From positions 1 through 64,000 of the forward strand of contig BOWN01000002.1 in NCBI GenBank assembly GCA_019649675.1: a stretch of 64,000 bases of DNA. Reading direction: 5' to 3'. A program made the translations under genes and the position numbers. The notes beneath the pieces were generated by a model, which was not told where the DNA came from, did no database searches, and saw only the letters and a list, made by a program, of their open reading frames with translations. This DNA comes from Cryomorphaceae bacterium. GTDB taxonomy: Bacteria > Bacteroidota > Bacteroidia > Flavobacteriales > UBA7430. Shown here piece by piece: positions 11,484-24,223 of the stretch. Position 1 is the first letter of the stretch. Every line of letters begins with the position of its first letter.

Positions 11484-14366
11484 ATGGATACAAACTCATT
11501 CTTACTTCGCCACATTGGTCCAAAAAAAAAAGATATACAAGAAATGTTGGACACAATTGGTTTAAATTCCATAAATGAATTAATTGAACAAACAATACCA
11601 TCTAAAATTAGACTTAAGGAAGAATTGCATTTGGAAGATGCTTTAAGTGAACAAGAATTTCTTTCTCACATAAAAGAGCTCGCACAAAAAAACAAGCAAT
11701 TCAAAACTTATATAGGACTTGGTTACAATAATACTGTACTTCCAAGTGTCATTCAAAGAAATATTTTAGAAAATCCAGGCTGGTATACAGCTTACACTCC
11801 ATATCAAGCAGAAATCGCCCAAGGAAGACTTGAAGCACTATTAAATTTCCAAACTATGATCATAGACCTTACAGGAATGGAAATTGCAAATGCCTCTCTT
11901 TTAGACGAATCTACTGCTGCAGCTGAGGCAATGATCATGTTGTTTAATAACAGGTCACGAAATAAGAAAAAAGTGAATGCTAATAATTTTTTTGTTTCTG
12001 AGGATTGTTTACCACAAACAATTGCTCTATTAAAGACAAGATCTGAGCCACTCGGAATAAAGCTTTTCATTGGAAACCATAAGAAATTTGAGTTCAATGA
12101 AAAAATATTTGGTGCATTACTCCAGTACCCAGCGGCCACAGGAGAAATACATAACTATAAAAGTTTTACCGAAAAAGCACATGCGGCAGATATAGGAATT
12201 GCTGTTGCCGCTGATTTATTATCCCTAGCGTTACTAGAATCTCCTGGTTCTTGGGGAGCAGATGTGGTTGTTGGGACTTCACAAAGATTTGGAATTCCTA
12301 TGGGATATGGTGGTCCTCATGCAGCCTATTTTGCTACTAAAGCAGCCTTTAAAAGAAATATTCCGGGGCGAATTATAGGACTATCTAAAGATCAAAATGG
12401 ATCGCCTGCACTCAGAATGGCACTTCAAACTCGCGAACAACATATCAAAAGAGATAAGGCGACATCTAACATCTGTACTGCACAAGTTTTATTAGCTGTT
12501 ATGGCAGGAATGTACGGAGTATATCACGGTCCTAAGGGAATTAAACATATTGCAAAACGAATTCATAATAAAACAAATGCATTATGCTCTTCAATCAAAG
12601 ACTTAGGTTATGGTCAAAATAATTTACAATATTTTGATACCATATTGATAGATTTAAAAGAAATTAGTTCCACATTAATAAATAAAATTGCGTTAGAAGC
12701 TCAAATTAACTTCTTGTACATAGATGATCACACCATAAGTATTAGTTTAAACGAAACCACCACCATTAATGATTTAAATGACATCCTATCTGTACTTGCA
12801 GCTGCAAAACAAATTGATTTTAAAAGAATAACAGAAATATATGACTCTAGTACAATCTCAGAAACATTAAATCGACAAACAAACTTTATGACTAATAAAG
12901 TTTTCAATTCATATCATTCTGAAACAGAGATGATGCGTTATATTAAAAAACTTGAAAGAAAAGATTTGTCGCTAAATCACTCAATGATTGCTCTTGGTTC
13001 TTGTACAATGAAGCTCAATGCTGCATCTGAAATGCTACCCTTAAATGAAAGTAATTTTAGTGCACTTCACCCCTTTATTCCTGAAGATCAAGCAAAAGGA
13101 TATGCTGAAATTTTTAGACAATTAGAAAAAGACCTCTGTGAAATTACTGGTTTTGCAGGTATTTCTTTACAACCTAATTCTGGTGCTCAAGGCGAATATG
13201 CAGGTCTCATGGTTATAAGAGAATATCACAAATCAAGAGGAGACAATCATAGAAATATTACACTTATACCCTCTTCCGCACACGGAACTAACCCTGCTTC
13301 CGCTGTTATGGCTGGAATGAAGGTTGTTGTTGTGAAATGTGATGAAATGGGAAATATTGATGTAGATGATTTAAAAGAAAAAGCAGAAAAATATTCTGAT
13401 GAATTATCTGCATTAATGATTACTTATCCATCTACTCACGGTGTTTTCGAAACTAAAATCAAAGAAATCACTTCTATAATTCACCAAAATGGTGGACAAG
13501 TTTATATGGATGGTGCAAATATGAATGCTCAAGTTGGACTGACATCACCAGGAGAAATTGGTGCTGATGTATGCCATCTTAATCTTCACAAAACCTTTGC
13601 TATACCTCATGGAGGAGGAGGTCCTGGTATGGGACCAATTGGTGTTGCAAAACAATTGGTAGAATTTCTTCCAGGGCATCCAATTATAAAATGTGGAGGA
13701 AAAAAAAGCATCACACCAATTTCTGCAGCTCCTTGGGGTTCTTCTTTAGTTTTATTGATCTCTTATGCATACATCAAAATGCTTGGAGCAAAAGGACTCA
13801 CAGAATCAACTAAATTTGCGATTCTTAATGCAAACTACATGAAAGCAAAATTGGAAAAACACTACAAGATTCTCTACACTGGATCGAATACTCGTGTTGC
13901 ACACGAAATGATTTTAGAATGTAGAGATTTAAAAGCTGAAAGTGATATTGATGTAACTGATATAGCAAAACGCTTAATGGATTATGGTTATCATGCTCCT
14001 ACTGTTTCTTTTCCAGTGGCTGGTACTTTAATGATTGAACCAACTGAAAGTGAAAGTAAACAAGAAATTGATCAATTTTGTGAAGCTATGATTAGCATTC
14101 GACAAGAAATACATGATATTATCAATGGAAATGTAGATCCAGATTGTAATGTACTTAAAAATGCACCACATACATTACATCAATGTTCTGATGATGAATG
14201 GAATTTTAACTATTCTCGCAAAGATGCTGCATTCCCATTAGAATGGGTAAGAGAAAATAAATTTTGGCCATCAGTAAGAAGGATAGATCAAGCTTATGGA
14301 GATAGAAATTTAATTTGTTCTTGTCCGAGTATGGAAAACTATACTAAAAGCACTTGTGACATCTAA
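11484..14366 (+). CDS. gcvP: Glycine dehydrogenase (decarboxylating), P protein
   Basis: Intact 960 aa ORF; 'RHIGP', '[48 protein letters not shown]', '[22 protein letters not shown]'. Confidence 0.98.
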   Translation: MDTNSFLLRHIGPKKKDIQEMLDTIGLNSINELIEQTIPSKIRLKEELHLEDALSEQEFLSHIKELAQKNKQFKTYIGLGYNNTVLPSVIQRNILENPGWYTAYTPYQAEIAQGRLEALLNFQTMIIDLTGMEIANASLLDESTAAAEAMIMLFNNRSRNKKKVNANNFFVSEDCLPQTIALLKTRSEPLGIKLFIGNHKKFEFNEKIFGALLQYPAATGEIHNYKSFTEKAHAADIGIAVAADLLSLALLESPGSWGADVVVGTSQRFGIPMGYGGPHAAYFATKAAFKRNIPGRIIGLSKDQNGSPALRMALQTREQHIKRDKATSNICTAQVLLAVMAGMYGVYHGPKGIKHIAKRIHNKTNALCSSIKDLGYGQNNLQYFDTILIDLKEISSTLINKIALEAQINFLYIDDHTISISLNETTTINDLNDILSVLAAAKQIDFKRITEIYDSSTISETLNRQTNFMTNKVFNSYHSETEMMRYIKKLERKDLSLNHSMIALGSCTMKLNAASEMLPLNESNFSALHPFIPEDQAKGYAEIFRQLEKDLCEITGFAGISLQPNSGAQGEYAGLMVIREYHKSRGDNHRNITLIPSSAHGTNPASAVMAGMKVVVVKCDEMGNIDVDDLKEKAEKYSDELSALMITYPSTHGVFETKIKEITSIIHQNGGQVYMDGANMNAQVGLTSPGEIGADVCHLNLHKTFAIPHGGGGPGMGPIGVAKQLVEFLPGHPIIKCGGKKSITPISAAPWGSSLVLLISYAYIKMLGAKGLTESTKFAILNANYMKAKLEKHYKILYTGSNTRVAHEMILECRDLKAESDIDVTDIAKRLMDYGYHAPTVSFPVAGTLMIEPTESESKQEIDQFCEAMISIRQEIHDIINGNVDPDCNVLKNAPHTLHQCSDDEWNFNYSRKDAAFPLEWVRENKFWPSVRRIDQAYGDRNLICSCPSMENYTKSTCDI

Positions 14367-14414
14367 AAAATATTGTAATTTTGGATTCACTATTTAAAAC
14401 AACCCCTTAACAAA

Positions 14415-15442
14415 ATGAAAATGAGAAAAAATCTACTTTTTGCTTTTCTGATGATATTTTCAGTAAGCACTTTTGCTCAAAGAGTTGCTAACACTTTAAC
14501 TCCTTTAGTTCAAAAAAAATTTAGTGACAACCTTCAATTCCAACAAGCTGAAGGTGATACATTATTTTACTACGATTGTAGTAATCTACTTTACATGGAT
14601 GACACAGATTATGAATCTTTTGAGATAATGATGGAAGATTTTGATGAAGGAGTCCCTTCTCCTTATGATGGAGAAACTGATGCTGATCTTTTAGAATACG
14701 TTTCAAGCTTTTTCTGGCAGTATACTACAGACCAACCGAATGGCGTTGCTACATTTGATTATGATGAAAATACAGATCCTTCTGTACCAGATTCAGCTTG
14801 GTATTTTACTGCTTATTCATGGTTTACTGATGTGACTTTAGCTGCTGATAATTGGCTTGGAATGGGACCTGTTACAATTCCTGATGAAGGAGCTGCGTTA
14901 AAATTTCACTACAGAGGAGCTGTGAGTAACTGGAAAGATGGTTTTGATTTATACATCACTGAAGGTGGCATGGAACCATATAATGATGTTGATCCGGGAG
15001 AAACTGATGTAGCATACTCTATAGAAAGTAAGACCCCAGCTGCAGCTTCTGATACCATATGGGCTGAACATACTGTATCATTAAACGACTTTGCTGGTAA
15101 AAGTATTTATTTCACATTTCACCACACTGCAACAGATATGGAAAGAATTATGCTCGATGAATTCCTTATCGTTGAAACAAATGACATGGATATTAATGAT
15201 AGTGATTTTGATGCTTTAAATATTTCTCCAAATCCATCTAATGGTATATTTTCAATAACTTCAAACACTTCTGATATAAAAACAATTGAAATTGTTAATA
15301 TATTAGGGAGGTTATTGATACTAGAACTATTAATGGTTCTATTAAAGAAACATTTGACATGTCATCTTTCAGTACTGGAATGTATTTTGTTAAATCGTCT
15401 AACGGATCTACTAAAAGTACTCAAAGAATTATCATTAAATAA
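14415..15442 (+). CDS. Secreted protein with T9SS C-terminal sorting domain (frameshift near the C-terminus)
   Basis: Signal peptide 'MKMRKNLLFAFLMIFSVSTFAQ'; 'LNISPNPSNGIFSITSNTSDIKTIEIVNILGR' then, in another frame, 'MSSFSTGMYFVKSSNGSTKSTQRIIIK'. Confidence 0.8.
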
Positions 15443-15461
15443 ATTTTATACTTTTACAATA

Positions 15462-15487
15462 AAAGGCTCCCTCCGGAGCCTTTTTTA
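15462..15487. terminator. Bidirectional rho-independent terminator between convergent genes
   Basis: AAAAGGCTCC-CTCC-GGAGCCTTTTTT, between the plus-strand T9SS gene and minus-strand ABC ATPase. Confidence 0.85.
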
Positions 15488-15503
15488 TTTTAAAGAGTTT
15501 TAT

Positions 15504-16260
15504 TTACTTGAAAGATCTTTTAATTGTTTTGTATAATTTAGATGAAAACACAAAATCTTGTAAATCCTTATTATCAGATTTAAAGACTTCAGAATTTACT
15601 CCAGTCCATGCCATTTTTCCATCTTTAATGAATAGAATACGCTCACCAATCTGAACTAGAGAATTCATATCATGAGTATTAATCACTGTAGTCATTCCAT
15701 ATTCATGAGTCAATTCCTGTAATAAATTATCGATCAGAATTGCCGTATGAGGGTCCAAACCCGAATTGGGTTCATCACAAAATAAATACTTAGGATTTAA
15801 AACAATTGCTCTAGCAATTGCAACACGCTTTTTCATTCCACCACTTATCTCAGATGGATACAAATGATTTACATTTTCTAAATTAACACGTTTTAAACAA
15901 AAATTAACGCGATCGAGCATTTCTTCAGATGATAAATTTGAAAACATCTGTAAAGGAAATAAAACATTTTGTTCAATATTCAAAGAATCAAATAATGCGC
16001 CTCCTTGAAAAACCATACCAACCTCCTTTCTAAGTTTTTTCAAATTCCTATTTGACATGGTTATAATATCTTCGCCATTGAATAAAATTGCACCTTGTTC
16101 AGGTTTATATAAACCTAATAAACACTTTAATAAAACAGTTTTCCCAGAGCCACTTTGACCAATCACCAAATTCGTTTTACCCTTTTCATAAATAAAAGAA
16201 AGGTCTTTTAAAAATTTCCTGACCGGAAAAAGACTTGTATATATTTTTTATCTCAATCAT
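15504..16260 (-). CDS. mlaF: ABC transporter ATPase, MlaF-like (frameshift near 16200)
   Basis: Walker A 'GQSGSGKTVLLKC', signature 'EISGGMKKRVAIARAI', Walker B 'YLFCDEPNSGLDP'; adjacent MlaE. Confidence 0.85.
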
Positions 16261-16994
16261 GACCCTAAAAGCAATTGAGTTAATAAGTAATTTGATACAA
16301 TAATAACAACAGAGCTATAGACTACAGCTTTTGTACTTGATTTACCAACTTCTAAAGCACCGCCATCAGTAAAAACCCATAAAAAGATGAGACACTTGCA
16401 ATAATAAAAGCAAATAAAATAGTTTTAATTAGGGCGTATAATGCCTTAAATGGAATAAAATCATATTGAAGACCATTAATATACTCAGTTGCAGTACAAT
16501 CGTGAGATAAAATCCCTGCAATTAAACCACCAATAACACCAACAAACATACTAACAGAAATTAATATTGGATTAAAAACCAATGCAATAATTTTTGGTCG
16601 CACAAGATAAGTGACAGGATTAACACCCATCACTTCGAGTGCGTCAATTTGCTGAGTAACTCTCATTGTCCCTATACTTGAGGCAATATTAGAACCTATT
16701 TTACCTGCTAATAACAAACTAATAATGGTAGGTGAGAATTCTAATATAATAGCATCTCTAGTAGCGTAACCAATCAAATAAGTTGGCATCCAACTTCCTT
16801 CTAAATTTGCAGCAGTCTGAAGTGCAACTACAGCACCTACAAAAGAGAGACAAACATTACAAATAATAAAGACTTTAATCCTAACTCATAAATCTCCTGA
16901 ATGACTAAACGATAAATTACAGATCTTCGTTCTGGCTTTCTGAACACATCTGCCACAAAAGTAAATACTTACCGAAAGAAGCAATAAGTTTCAT
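16257..16994 (-). CDS. mlaE: ABC transporter permease, MlaE-like (frameshifted)
   Basis: 'RDAIILEFSPTIISLLLAGKIGSNIASSIGTMRVTQQIDALEVMGVNPVTYLVRPKIIA' MlaE core. Confidence 0.88.
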
Positions 16995-17069
16995 AGTATT
17001 AAATTTCTATAAAATAAGTGTAAATTTACCGAATTCAACACTATTATTGCCTTTAATTTAATTTGATAT

Positions 17070-17770
17070 GAGATTTAATTTAAACAAAAAGAACTCTCTT
17101 TACATATTAATAATATTTATCTGTATTATTTTAAATTCCTGTTCAGCATTAAAACATGTGATTGTCCAGGTATTGAGATTTTAATGATATCACAAAAAAT
17201 ACACATAATTCATAAGTATTACTGGAAATTATATATGATTTAGATGATTGTATAATGTGGGCCCAAAAACTATTTTTTACTCATTTAAAAAAAAGAAAAT
17301 GAAAAAATGATTAACGGAAACGTCGTTTAAAAAAAATAATTAGACTAAATATAAATAAATTTAAATTGGGGTATTTGAATTAAATGAAAAATGGAGAAAA
17401 TTAATAAAACTTGAAGGATCTAAAGACAAAAAAAATCTTAAAACAATTTTGCAAATGATTACTTTTCAAAAAAGATACCATTCCTACGCTCATATGTATG
17501 GAAAAAGAGAAGATAAATCCATTCATTTAAAAAAATTGCTTAAAGTTAGACTTGGAGAAAATAATATTAGAATTGTAACTCATAATTTAAAAATTTTTAA
17601 TGTAAAACTTCATTTAGAAGCTTATTTCATATTTGTTTAAATTTAAAATATCATTTTTGAAGGTTTTAAGACTTATGCTTTTTATATTTATATCCATTCA
17701 AGTTTAACAAATTTGGAGCCTAGAAGACTGATAGATTATGCTTTAAAAACAACATCTCTTAAAGCAAAGT
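17070..17770 (+). CDS. Hypothetical lipoprotein, heavily frameshifted
   Basis: 'MRFNLNKKNSLYILIIFICIILNSCSALKH' lipoprotein-like signal with LNSC lipobox; later fragments in other frames. Confidence 0.35.
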
Positions 17771-18952
17771 AATTAAATATTGAACTTAATAAATATATTT
17801 TCAATCAAAAATGGAATTACTTCCTTTGGTAAACATTAGGGAATTCATTTAATAACAATAGAGGCGCTATATTAATCCATTTACCAATGAATTTGATGAA
17901 GAAGTTAGTTCATCATTAAATTTATCATACAACAGTAACTTTTCACTCTTTAATGGTTTTAAGAACATTAATCAAATAAAAAAGCTGCAAATGAAAGTTT
18001 AAAGAGTATTTACGACTTAAAAGTCTGCCAAAATGATTTAATTAGTTCAATAGCTTTAAGTTACCTACAAATACTTTTCAACGAAGAGTTATACCAAACA
18101 TCTCAATCGCAACTTGATTTAACTAAAAATCAAGAAAATAGAATCAAAACATTGGTTGAAGCAGGATCGATGGCGCAAGGAGAATTACTAAACATCCAGT
18201 CGCAATTAGCTCTAGAAGAACAACAACTAATTCAAGCTGAAAATCAATTAAACCTATCAAAACTTCAACTGGCACAATTACTTGAATTAGATCAGTACGA
18301 AAATTTAAACGTTTTAAAGTTAGACATCAAAGTCCCTATTTTCAAAATACAAAACAACATAAATACGGACTATGCTATTGCACTAAATACACAAAGTTCA
18401 ATAAAGTCCTCTGAGCTTCAAATTAATAGTGCTATATATGATCTTAAAATTGCAAAAGCGAACTATCTACCTAACCTAAGTATTGGCTATAGAATCAGTA
18501 CATTATATTTAGACAATGTCGATGATATGTTTACATTTAATGAACAACTAGAAAACAATCAACAATCAGCCATTTATCTGAGTCTCAATATACCTATATT
18601 TAATAAATGGAGTGTTCGCAATTCTGTTGCTCAAAGTAAAATACAAATTGAAAATAGTCAATTAAATGCACAACAAGCAAAAATCAATTGCGCAAAAATA
18701 TGGAACAGGCATATGCAGATCAACTTGCAGCTTATAAAAATATCAAGCACTCAAAAAGCCGTTATTGCATTTAAAGAAGCCTTTAATTATATCAACGAAC
18801 GCTATGAGCTTGGTATGGTAAACAGTTATGAGTTTAACGAATCAAAAAAAAAACTCATAACAGCTGAATCTGATGAACTTCGCGCTAAATATGATTTGAT
18901 ATTTAAAGTGAAATTATATGAATTCTATACAAGCCTAAAATTTGAACTATGA
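17770..18952 (+). CDS. TolC-family outer membrane efflux protein (frameshifted 5' part)
   Basis: 'AGSMAQGELLNIQSQLALEEQQLIQAENQLNLSKLQLAQLLEL' and 'LSLNIPIFNKWSVRNSV' TolC motifs; precedes HlyD gene. Confidence 0.85.
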
Positions 18953-20194
18953 CAAAGAAAACAGGTACCATAATCCTTTTAGTAATATTATTAATTTTAC
19001 TGACAATAGCTAAATTCAAAGGTTATATAGGTGGAGAAGATGCATTGATTGTAAAAACAGAAAATGTTTTTAGGGCGTATTACAGAAACAGTTCCTGCAA
19101 ACGGTAAAATTCAACCTGAAATGGAAGTCAAAATTTCTCCGGATGTATCGGGAGAAATAACAGAATTAACCATTAAAGAAGGTGATTGGGTCGAAAAAGG
19201 AGACTTATTACTTCGCATCAACCCAGAAATATATGCAGCAAACTTAGACCGGATGAAAGCCAGTCTTAATAATATGAAATCAAATTTATCGCAACAAAAA
19301 GCACAGCTTAAAGACACTGAATTAAAACACAATAGAAATACAAATTTATTCAACAAAAAAGCTATTTCTTCTGCTGAATATGAAACAAGCCAAAATAATT
19401 ATGAAATAGCCCAACTGGCTGTTGAAGCATCACAATACAGTGTAAAAGTTCTGAAGCCTCTCTTAAAGAAGCTCAAAACAATTTAAATAGAACATCTATA
19501 TATGCACCAATATCTGGAACCATTTCAAGACTTAATGTAGAAAAAGGAGAGCGCGTAGTAGGAACGGCTCAAATGACTGGAACAGAACTCCTTAGAATAG
19601 CTGACTTAAGTTACATGGAAGTGGTTGTTGATGTTAATGAAAATGACATTCTTAGAGTAAATCTAGGAGATTATGCTGAGGTTAATGTAGATGCATATAT
19701 GAAAGATAAATTCCAAGGTGTGGTAACTGAAATAGCTAACTCAGCCAATCTTATAGGAACTTCAGCTGACCAGGTAACAAATTTTGAAGTAAAAATAAGA
19801 ATTGAAAAATCATCTTATGAGCACCTTAATAAAAGCTACACCCATCCATTTAGACCAGGAATGACAGCTTCTGTAGATATTCATACAGAAATAAAGGAAA
19901 ACATTAAACTGGTTTCAATACAATCCGTTACAACACGGAAAAGATAGCAGTTCAGTAGATAGAAGTGCAAAATACAATTACACTAATGAATTTAATGAAA
20001 AAGAAGCTTTTGAGTGTGTTTTTATTCATAAAAATGGAAAGGCACTAATTAAAAGTGTTGAAACTGGAATTCAAGATGATCAAAATATTGAAATAATATC
20101 AGGTCTAAATGAAGGTGACGAAGTAATTAAGGCCCCTTATAGTGCAGTATCAAAAAAACTTAGAAATGAAATGACTATTTCAGTAGAGAATTAA
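18949..20194 (+). CDS. Efflux transporter periplasmic adaptor (HlyD/MacA-like), frameshifted
   Basis: 'VPANGKIQPEMEVKISPDVSGEITELTIKEGDWVEKGDLLLRI', 'ISGTISRLNVEKGERVVGTAQMTGTELLRIADLSYMEVVVDVNENDI'; ATGA overlap with the TolC gene. Confidence 0.9.
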
Positions 20195-20233
20195 ATTTCC
20201 ATGAATACAAGTAAATTTCAATTAATTTAGAAA

Positions 20234-20950
20234 ATGGCATTAATTCTCGTAATAGAAACAGCTACTAAAAATTGTTCTTTAGCTCTATGCGAAAATGGCA
20301 TTACTATAGAATCAATCGATTATAATGATGGTAATTTCTCTCATGCTGAAAAACTGCATGTATTCATTGAAGAAATATTATCTAAATCTGATAGAGAATT
20401 TAAAGAATTAAATGCTATTGCAGTAAGTAAAGGACCAGGATCCTACACTGGATTAAGAATAGGAGTCTCAGCATGCAAAGGGCTTTGTTATGGATTAAAT
20501 ATTCCACTTATAGCCATAGAAACACTTGAAATACTTGCAAGAACTTATTTAGAAGAAAATGAAATTGCCGAACAAGACCTCCTGATTCCTATGATAGATG
20601 CACGAAGAATGGAGGTATATACAGCTGTATTTGACAGCCAATTAAATAAAATAAAAGAGACTGAAGCACTTATTCTACAAAACAATTCTTTCGATGAATT
20701 CATAAGCAAATCATCATGTCATTTTATAGGTGATGGAGCTGAAAAATCAGAACTTTTATTCAAAAAAGAGAATACAAAATTCACTCCTATTATTTATCCA
20801 TCAGCTAAAGTTATGGCACAATTTGTAGAACAAGCATTCATAGCACAAAAATTTGAGGATACCGCATACTTTGAGCCATATTATCTAAAAGACTTTGTTG
20901 ACGGTAAAAAAAAACAAGAACTAAATTTGCTTACAAATCTAATCGAATGA
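20234..20950 (+). CDS. tsaB: tRNA threonylcarbamoyladenosine biosynthesis protein TsaB
   Basis: 'ILVIETATKNCSLAL', 'GPGSYTGLRIGVSACKGLCYGLNIPLIAIETLE'. Confidence 0.93.
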   Translation: MALILVIETATKNCSLALCENGITIESIDYNDGNFSHAEKLHVFIEEILSKSDREFKELNAIAVSKGPGSYTGLRIGVSACKGLCYGLNIPLIAIETLEILARTYLEENEIAEQDLLIPMIDARRMEVYTAVFDSQLNKIKETEALILQNNSFDEFISKSSCHFIGDGAEKSELLFKKENTKFTPIIYPSAKVMAQFVEQAFIAQKFEDTAYFEPYYLKDFVDGKKKQELNLLTNLIE

Positions 20951-22458
20951 AAAAAGTTGCATTGTTAATCCTAGATGGCTGGGGACATGGAGATAAAACC
21001 AAATCTAATGCCATAAGAAATGCTAGAACACCTTTTATTGATTCTTTATATAAAAACTACCCTAATTCTGAATTACTCACAGACGGAGAACACGTAGGAT
21101 TGCCTGCTGGACAAATGGGTAATTCTGAAGTAGGACATCTAAATATTGGAGCTGGAAGAGTTGTATACCAAGATTTAGTAAAAATTAATAATGCAATAAA
21201 AAATGATACATTTAAAAATAACAAAGAACTAAATAAAGCATTTAGTTATGCTAAAAAAAATAACAAGCCAGTACATTTAATTGGTTTATTATCTGATGGA
21301 GGAGTTCATTCGCATGACTCTCATTTAGTCCATTTATGTGAATTAGCAGATAAAGCAGGTGTGAATAATTTATACATACATGCTTTTACTGATGGTAGAG
21401 ATTGTGACCCAAAAAGTGGTATAAAATTTATTAAAAAACTTGAAAAGCAAACAACAAAACTGTCAGCTGAACTCATAAGCGTTATTGGCCGCTATTATGC
21501 TATGGATAGAGACCAACGATGGGAACGCATTAAACTAGCATACGATTTATTGGTACATTCAAAGGGTGAAAAAATCAAAATATAGCTGATGCAGTTCAAA
21601 ATTCATACGAGAAGGGTATAACAGATGAGTTCATAAAACCTATTTGTAAAGTAGATGCTGACGGACATCCAATTGCAAAAATTGAAGAAAATGATGTGTT
21701 ATTTGCTTTAACTTCCGAACAGACCGATGTAGAGAAATTAGCAAAGTACTATCTCAAACAGACATGCCAGAATTTATGATGCATAAACTAAGTCTGAATT
21801 ACATCACCATGACCATGTATGATGAATCTTTTAAAAATGTACCTGTCTTATTTTACAAAGATAATTTACAGAACACTTTAGGAGAAGTATTATCTAACAA
21901 TGGAAAAACGCAAATCAGAATTGCTGAAACTGAAAAATACCCTCATGTATCATTTTTCTTTTCGGGGGTAGAGAAGATAAATTTAATGGCGAAAAGCGCA
22001 TCATGATTCCTTCTCCTAAGGTAGCAACATATGATTTAAAACCAGAAATGAGTGCACAAAAGGTTGTAGACGCCATAATCAATGAAATTGACAATGAACC
22101 TACCGATTTTATCTGCTTAAATTTCGCAAATCCTGACATGGTAGGTCATACAGGTGTATATAAAGCAGTTACAGACGCACTAGAAACAGTTGATAAATGT
22201 ACACAGCAAGTTGTTAAAGCAGGATTAAAAAAAGATTACGGATTTATGATTATTGCCGACCATGGTAATGCCGATTTCATGATTAATAATGATGGGACCC
22301 CAAACACAGCACATACTACAAATCTAGTCCCATGTTTCTTGATAAACACTGATTATAAAAAACTTAAAAAAGGGAAACTTGCAGATATAGCACCAACAAT
22401 TTTAAAAATTATGGGGCTAGAAATACCAAATGAGATGGATGGAAATGTACTCATCTAG
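20947..22458 (+). CDS. gpmI: 2,3-bisphosphoglycerate-independent phosphoglycerate mutase (frameshifted)
   Basis: '[70 protein letters not shown]', '[13 protein letters not shown]', '[13 protein letters not shown]'. Confidence 0.95.
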
Positions 22459-22537
22459 TCTAATATTATTATATTTAATGGCCTTGAATTAAGAAGTAAA
22501 AAGACAAACACACTAAATAGAATTTCACTATTTTTGA

Positions 22538-22843
22538 TTGATGCAAAACGTAATAAAAATCATTAAATTACTTCTAATGAAGCTTAAAAGTCCATTCATT
22601 CTAATCGGACTTTTATTTGTATTATGGATGCTGTTTTTTGACAGCAACTCCTACCTCAACCACAACCGTTTATCAAATGATATAAATCAATTACAAAAAG
22701 ATAAACAACATTATATAGAAGAGATTAAAAAAGATTCTATTGCGCTCAAAGAACTATCTAGTCCAGAAGGATTAGAGAAATATGCACGAGAAAAATACCA
22801 TATGAAAAAAGAGAATGAAGAAATCTTTCTCATTATCGAATAA
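22538..22843 (+). CDS. Septum formation initiator (FtsB/DivIC-like)
   Basis: Single TM helix plus coiled coil, C-term 'LEKYAREKYHMKKENEEIFLI'. Confidence 0.85.
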   Translation: MMQNVIKIIKLLLMKLKSPFILIGLLFVLWMLFFDSNSYLNHNRLSNDINQLQKDKQHYIEEIKKDSIALKELSSPEGLEKYAREKYHMKKENEEIFLIIE

Positions 22844-22853
22844 GTGCTAAATC

Positions 22854-24223
22854 ATGGAAAAACTATTCGAAGAATTTAGCCACAAAACACTCAAACAATG
22901 GAATGATAAAATCATTTCAGACCTTAAAGGTAATAGCTACGAAAATTTAATTTGGGAAAGTCCTGAAAATATTAAAGTTGATCCTATATATAATACGGAA
23001 TCTACACATAAACTCAAAGGGGATTGTACATACAATCATTTGGACTGGGAAATCGAACAAAGCTTAAACAATCCAACAAACAAACAAATTCTAACTTGTT
23101 TAAACAAAGGAGCCTCTGCCCTCTTATTAAAAGACATCCCTACTTATGATTTAGAAAATGTTTTAGAAAATGTTTTGTTTCAATACATTCAAACTAACAT
23201 TCAATCAAAGTCAATTAAAATAGTCTAGATACATTTATTTCACTAATCGAAAAAAGAGGTCTAGAAAAACAATCAATTAAAGGGAGTTTACACTTTGACC
23301 CCTTAATGGATTGTCTTAAAAAAGGTACCTTAAATACTGATTTGTGGGAAAATTTTAGATTAATTCAAGAAAAAATAATTGATTTAAAGGCCTTTAAGAG
23401 CGTTAATATTCAAGGCGTAGAATACCATAACGCTGGAGCTTCAATCAGCCAAGAATTGGCATTTACATTAGCACAGCTTAGTGAATATTTTTCTAACGTA
23501 CCATCTTTAGAACCTAATAAGATTCAAATAAGCTTAGGGGTTTCTACCAACTATTTTTTTGAAATAGCTAAATTCAGAGCCATTCGAATTTTGTGGACCC
23601 AAATACTAAATGCATTTAAAAAAGATGATACACCCTTATACTTAAGAGCAGAAACAGGTTTAAGAACAAGTACTATTTTCGACCCCCATGTGAACATGCT
23701 TCGCACCACAAGTCAGAGTATGTCTGCAGCCCTTGGTGGCGCAAATATTATAAATACAAGCAGTTTTAATGCAGCCTTTAAAAATGATAACGATTTTGCT
23801 CAACGTATGGCTAGAAATATCTCTTTGATCTTAAAAGAAGAATCGTACTTCAACAAAGTTAGTGACCCATCATCAGGTTCATATTACATAGAAAATTTAA
23901 CCAATAAATTAAGTTTAAATGCATGGACACTATTCCAAGAAATAGAGGCAAATGGCGGATGGCTTAAAGCGGTGCAATCGAATTTTATTCAAGATAGAAT
24001 AGAGAAAAATGCTGCAAAACAAAGACAATCTTTAGAGTCAAAAAAAATACATCTACTTGGAACTAACCTCTTCCCGAACTTAGAAGAAAAAATGACATCT
24101 GAAGTAGAATTATCTATTCAAAAAAATATAATAATTGGCGAAGACTTTAAAGCCTTAAACACAAATCGGTTGTCTTCACAAATAGACCTTGAACGATTAA
24201 AAAAGGAGGAAAATCATGCCTAG
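22854..24223 (+). CDS. mutA: Methylmalonyl-CoA mutase small subunit (one frameshift near 23228)
   Basis: '[22 protein letters not shown]', '[22 protein letters not shown]', '[18 protein letters not shown]'; directly upstream of the large subunit. Confidence 0.9.

Noticed and set aside
11804-12139. Minus-strand 111-aa ORF within gcvP
   Set aside because: Antisense to an intact, strongly conserved gcvP; no independent support.
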